From Salinibacterium sp. dk2585 (GTDB lineage Bacteria; Actinomycetota; Actinomycetes; Actinomycetales; Microbacteriaceae), in assembly GCF_008001035.1 (NCBI RefSeq), contig NZ_CP042856.1:2356001-2420000 (forward strand): 64,000 nt of DNA, written 5' to 3'. Positions 63,663-64,000 of the stretch are shown piece after piece (the stretch's first letter is position 1; each line of letters begins with the position of its first letter). The notes beneath the pieces were generated by a model, which did not search any database, was not told where the DNA came from, and saw only the letters and a list, made by a program, of their open reading frames with translations. The position numbers were made by a program, and so were the translations under genes.

Positions 63663-64000
63663 TCAAGCGAGGTGCTTGCTCAGTCGCTTCTCGAAGTTCT
63701 CGACCAGCCAGCCACCGGGCACGGTGATGACGAGGTAGAGGATTCCGGCGAGGGTGAGCACTTCGAGGTACTCGAAGGTGGATGCACCGATCGAGTAGGC
63801 CTGGCTCAGGAGTTCTGGCAGGCCCAGGGTGAAGGCAAGGGAGCTGACCTGCAGGATGAGGATCGCGAAGCCCATGAGGGTGGGCAGCGCGATGCGGAAT
63901 CCCTGCGGGATGAGGATGAAGCGCACGATGTCCGCCCGCTTCAGCCCCAGCGCGTCGGCAGCCTCAAGCTCACCCTCCGGCACTGCGCGCAGGCCGGCAC
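63663..64000 (-). CDS. Amino-acid ABC transporter permease (5' part beyond window)
   Basis: The last 112 codons of an HisM/GlnP-type permease; the frame is open to the right edge. The EAA loop AVPEGELEAADALGLKRADIVRFILIPQGFRIALP docks the ATPase, and the two final helices (LMGFAILILQVSSLAFTLGLPEL, VLTLAGILYLVITVPGGWLVENFEKRLSKHL) follow. Partner of the binding protein 47 bases downstream. The start and any second permease or ATPase are outside the window. Confidence 0.9.
   Translation of the reverse strand, partial: AGLRAVPEGELEAADALGLKRADIVRFILIPQGFRIALPTLMGFAILILQVSSLAFTLGLPELLSQAYSIGASTFEYLEVLTLAGILYLVITVPGGWLVENFEKRLSKHLA

Overview
GC-rich bacterial chromosome, almost certainly an actinobacterium and most likely a member of the Microbacteriaceae. 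The basis is a mycothiol-type isomerase-fold gene, a DUF2510 protein, frequent GTG starts and TGATG/ATGA overlaps, a secreted PKD-domain protein of a style familiar from that family, and intergenic palindromes built on GGGTTGAGTAGC. The window looks like ordinary chromosome with one insertion sequence. I see no prophage, CRISPR array or conjugative module, and one tRNA (Ala, CGC).

Left part (1-6.1 kb): the start of a urea-transporter operon (urtA, leaving the window leftward), a NERD-domain membrane protein, a mycothiol-type enzyme, and a lipoprotein/PKD-protein pair. The second gene of that pair is split by a complete IS3-family element (4133-5475) with 25-bp perfect ends and a GTCG target duplication. 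6.1-15.1 kb: a peptide/nickel-type ABC importer (two ATPases, two permeases, divergently transcribed binding protein), an NtaA/SnaA/DszA-type FMN monooxygenase, an MFS carrier and a GntR/UTRA regulator, which reads as uptake and oxidative breakdown of an unidentified compound. 15.2-20.8 kb: a nickel carrier gene (NikMN type) plus ureABC-F-G-D in one tightly overlapping operon. It lacks ureE, but UreG carries a 14-histidine tail. A three-unit GTAAY repeat at 11-bp pitch, GlnR-like, lies upstream. Two overlapping flavin reductase genes follow (21.0-22.1 kb) and could supply FMNH2 to the distant monooxygenase.

22-34 kb: housekeeping and stress genes (SDR, ASCH, acylphosphatase, CtaG, CsbD, DUF1206, YchJ, MBL), then a TetR-controlled DHA2 drug exporter with a clear operator, and a diguanylate cyclase on a degenerate phytochrome-like sensor. 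34-43 kb: paired acyl-CoA dehydrogenases, a formate/nitrite channel, a metal P-type ATPase, and a periplasmic copper group (Dyp peroxidase, PCu(A)C, CopC, membrane protein) in which the peroxidase gene has a one-base frameshift.

43-54.5 kb: cell-envelope and core genes (GNAT, galU, formyl-THF cyclo-ligase, FmdB, mscL) and a very large helicase-like protein whose Walker A lysine and Walker B glutamate are both replaced. 54.5-61.7 kb: a run of small, acidic, probably disordered proteins, a PRC-barrel protein, a CPBP-like membrane protein and a 16-cysteine copper-storage-type protein, suggesting a stress or metal-buffering region. The right edge holds an aldo/keto reductase and an amino-acid ABC importer cut by the window end.
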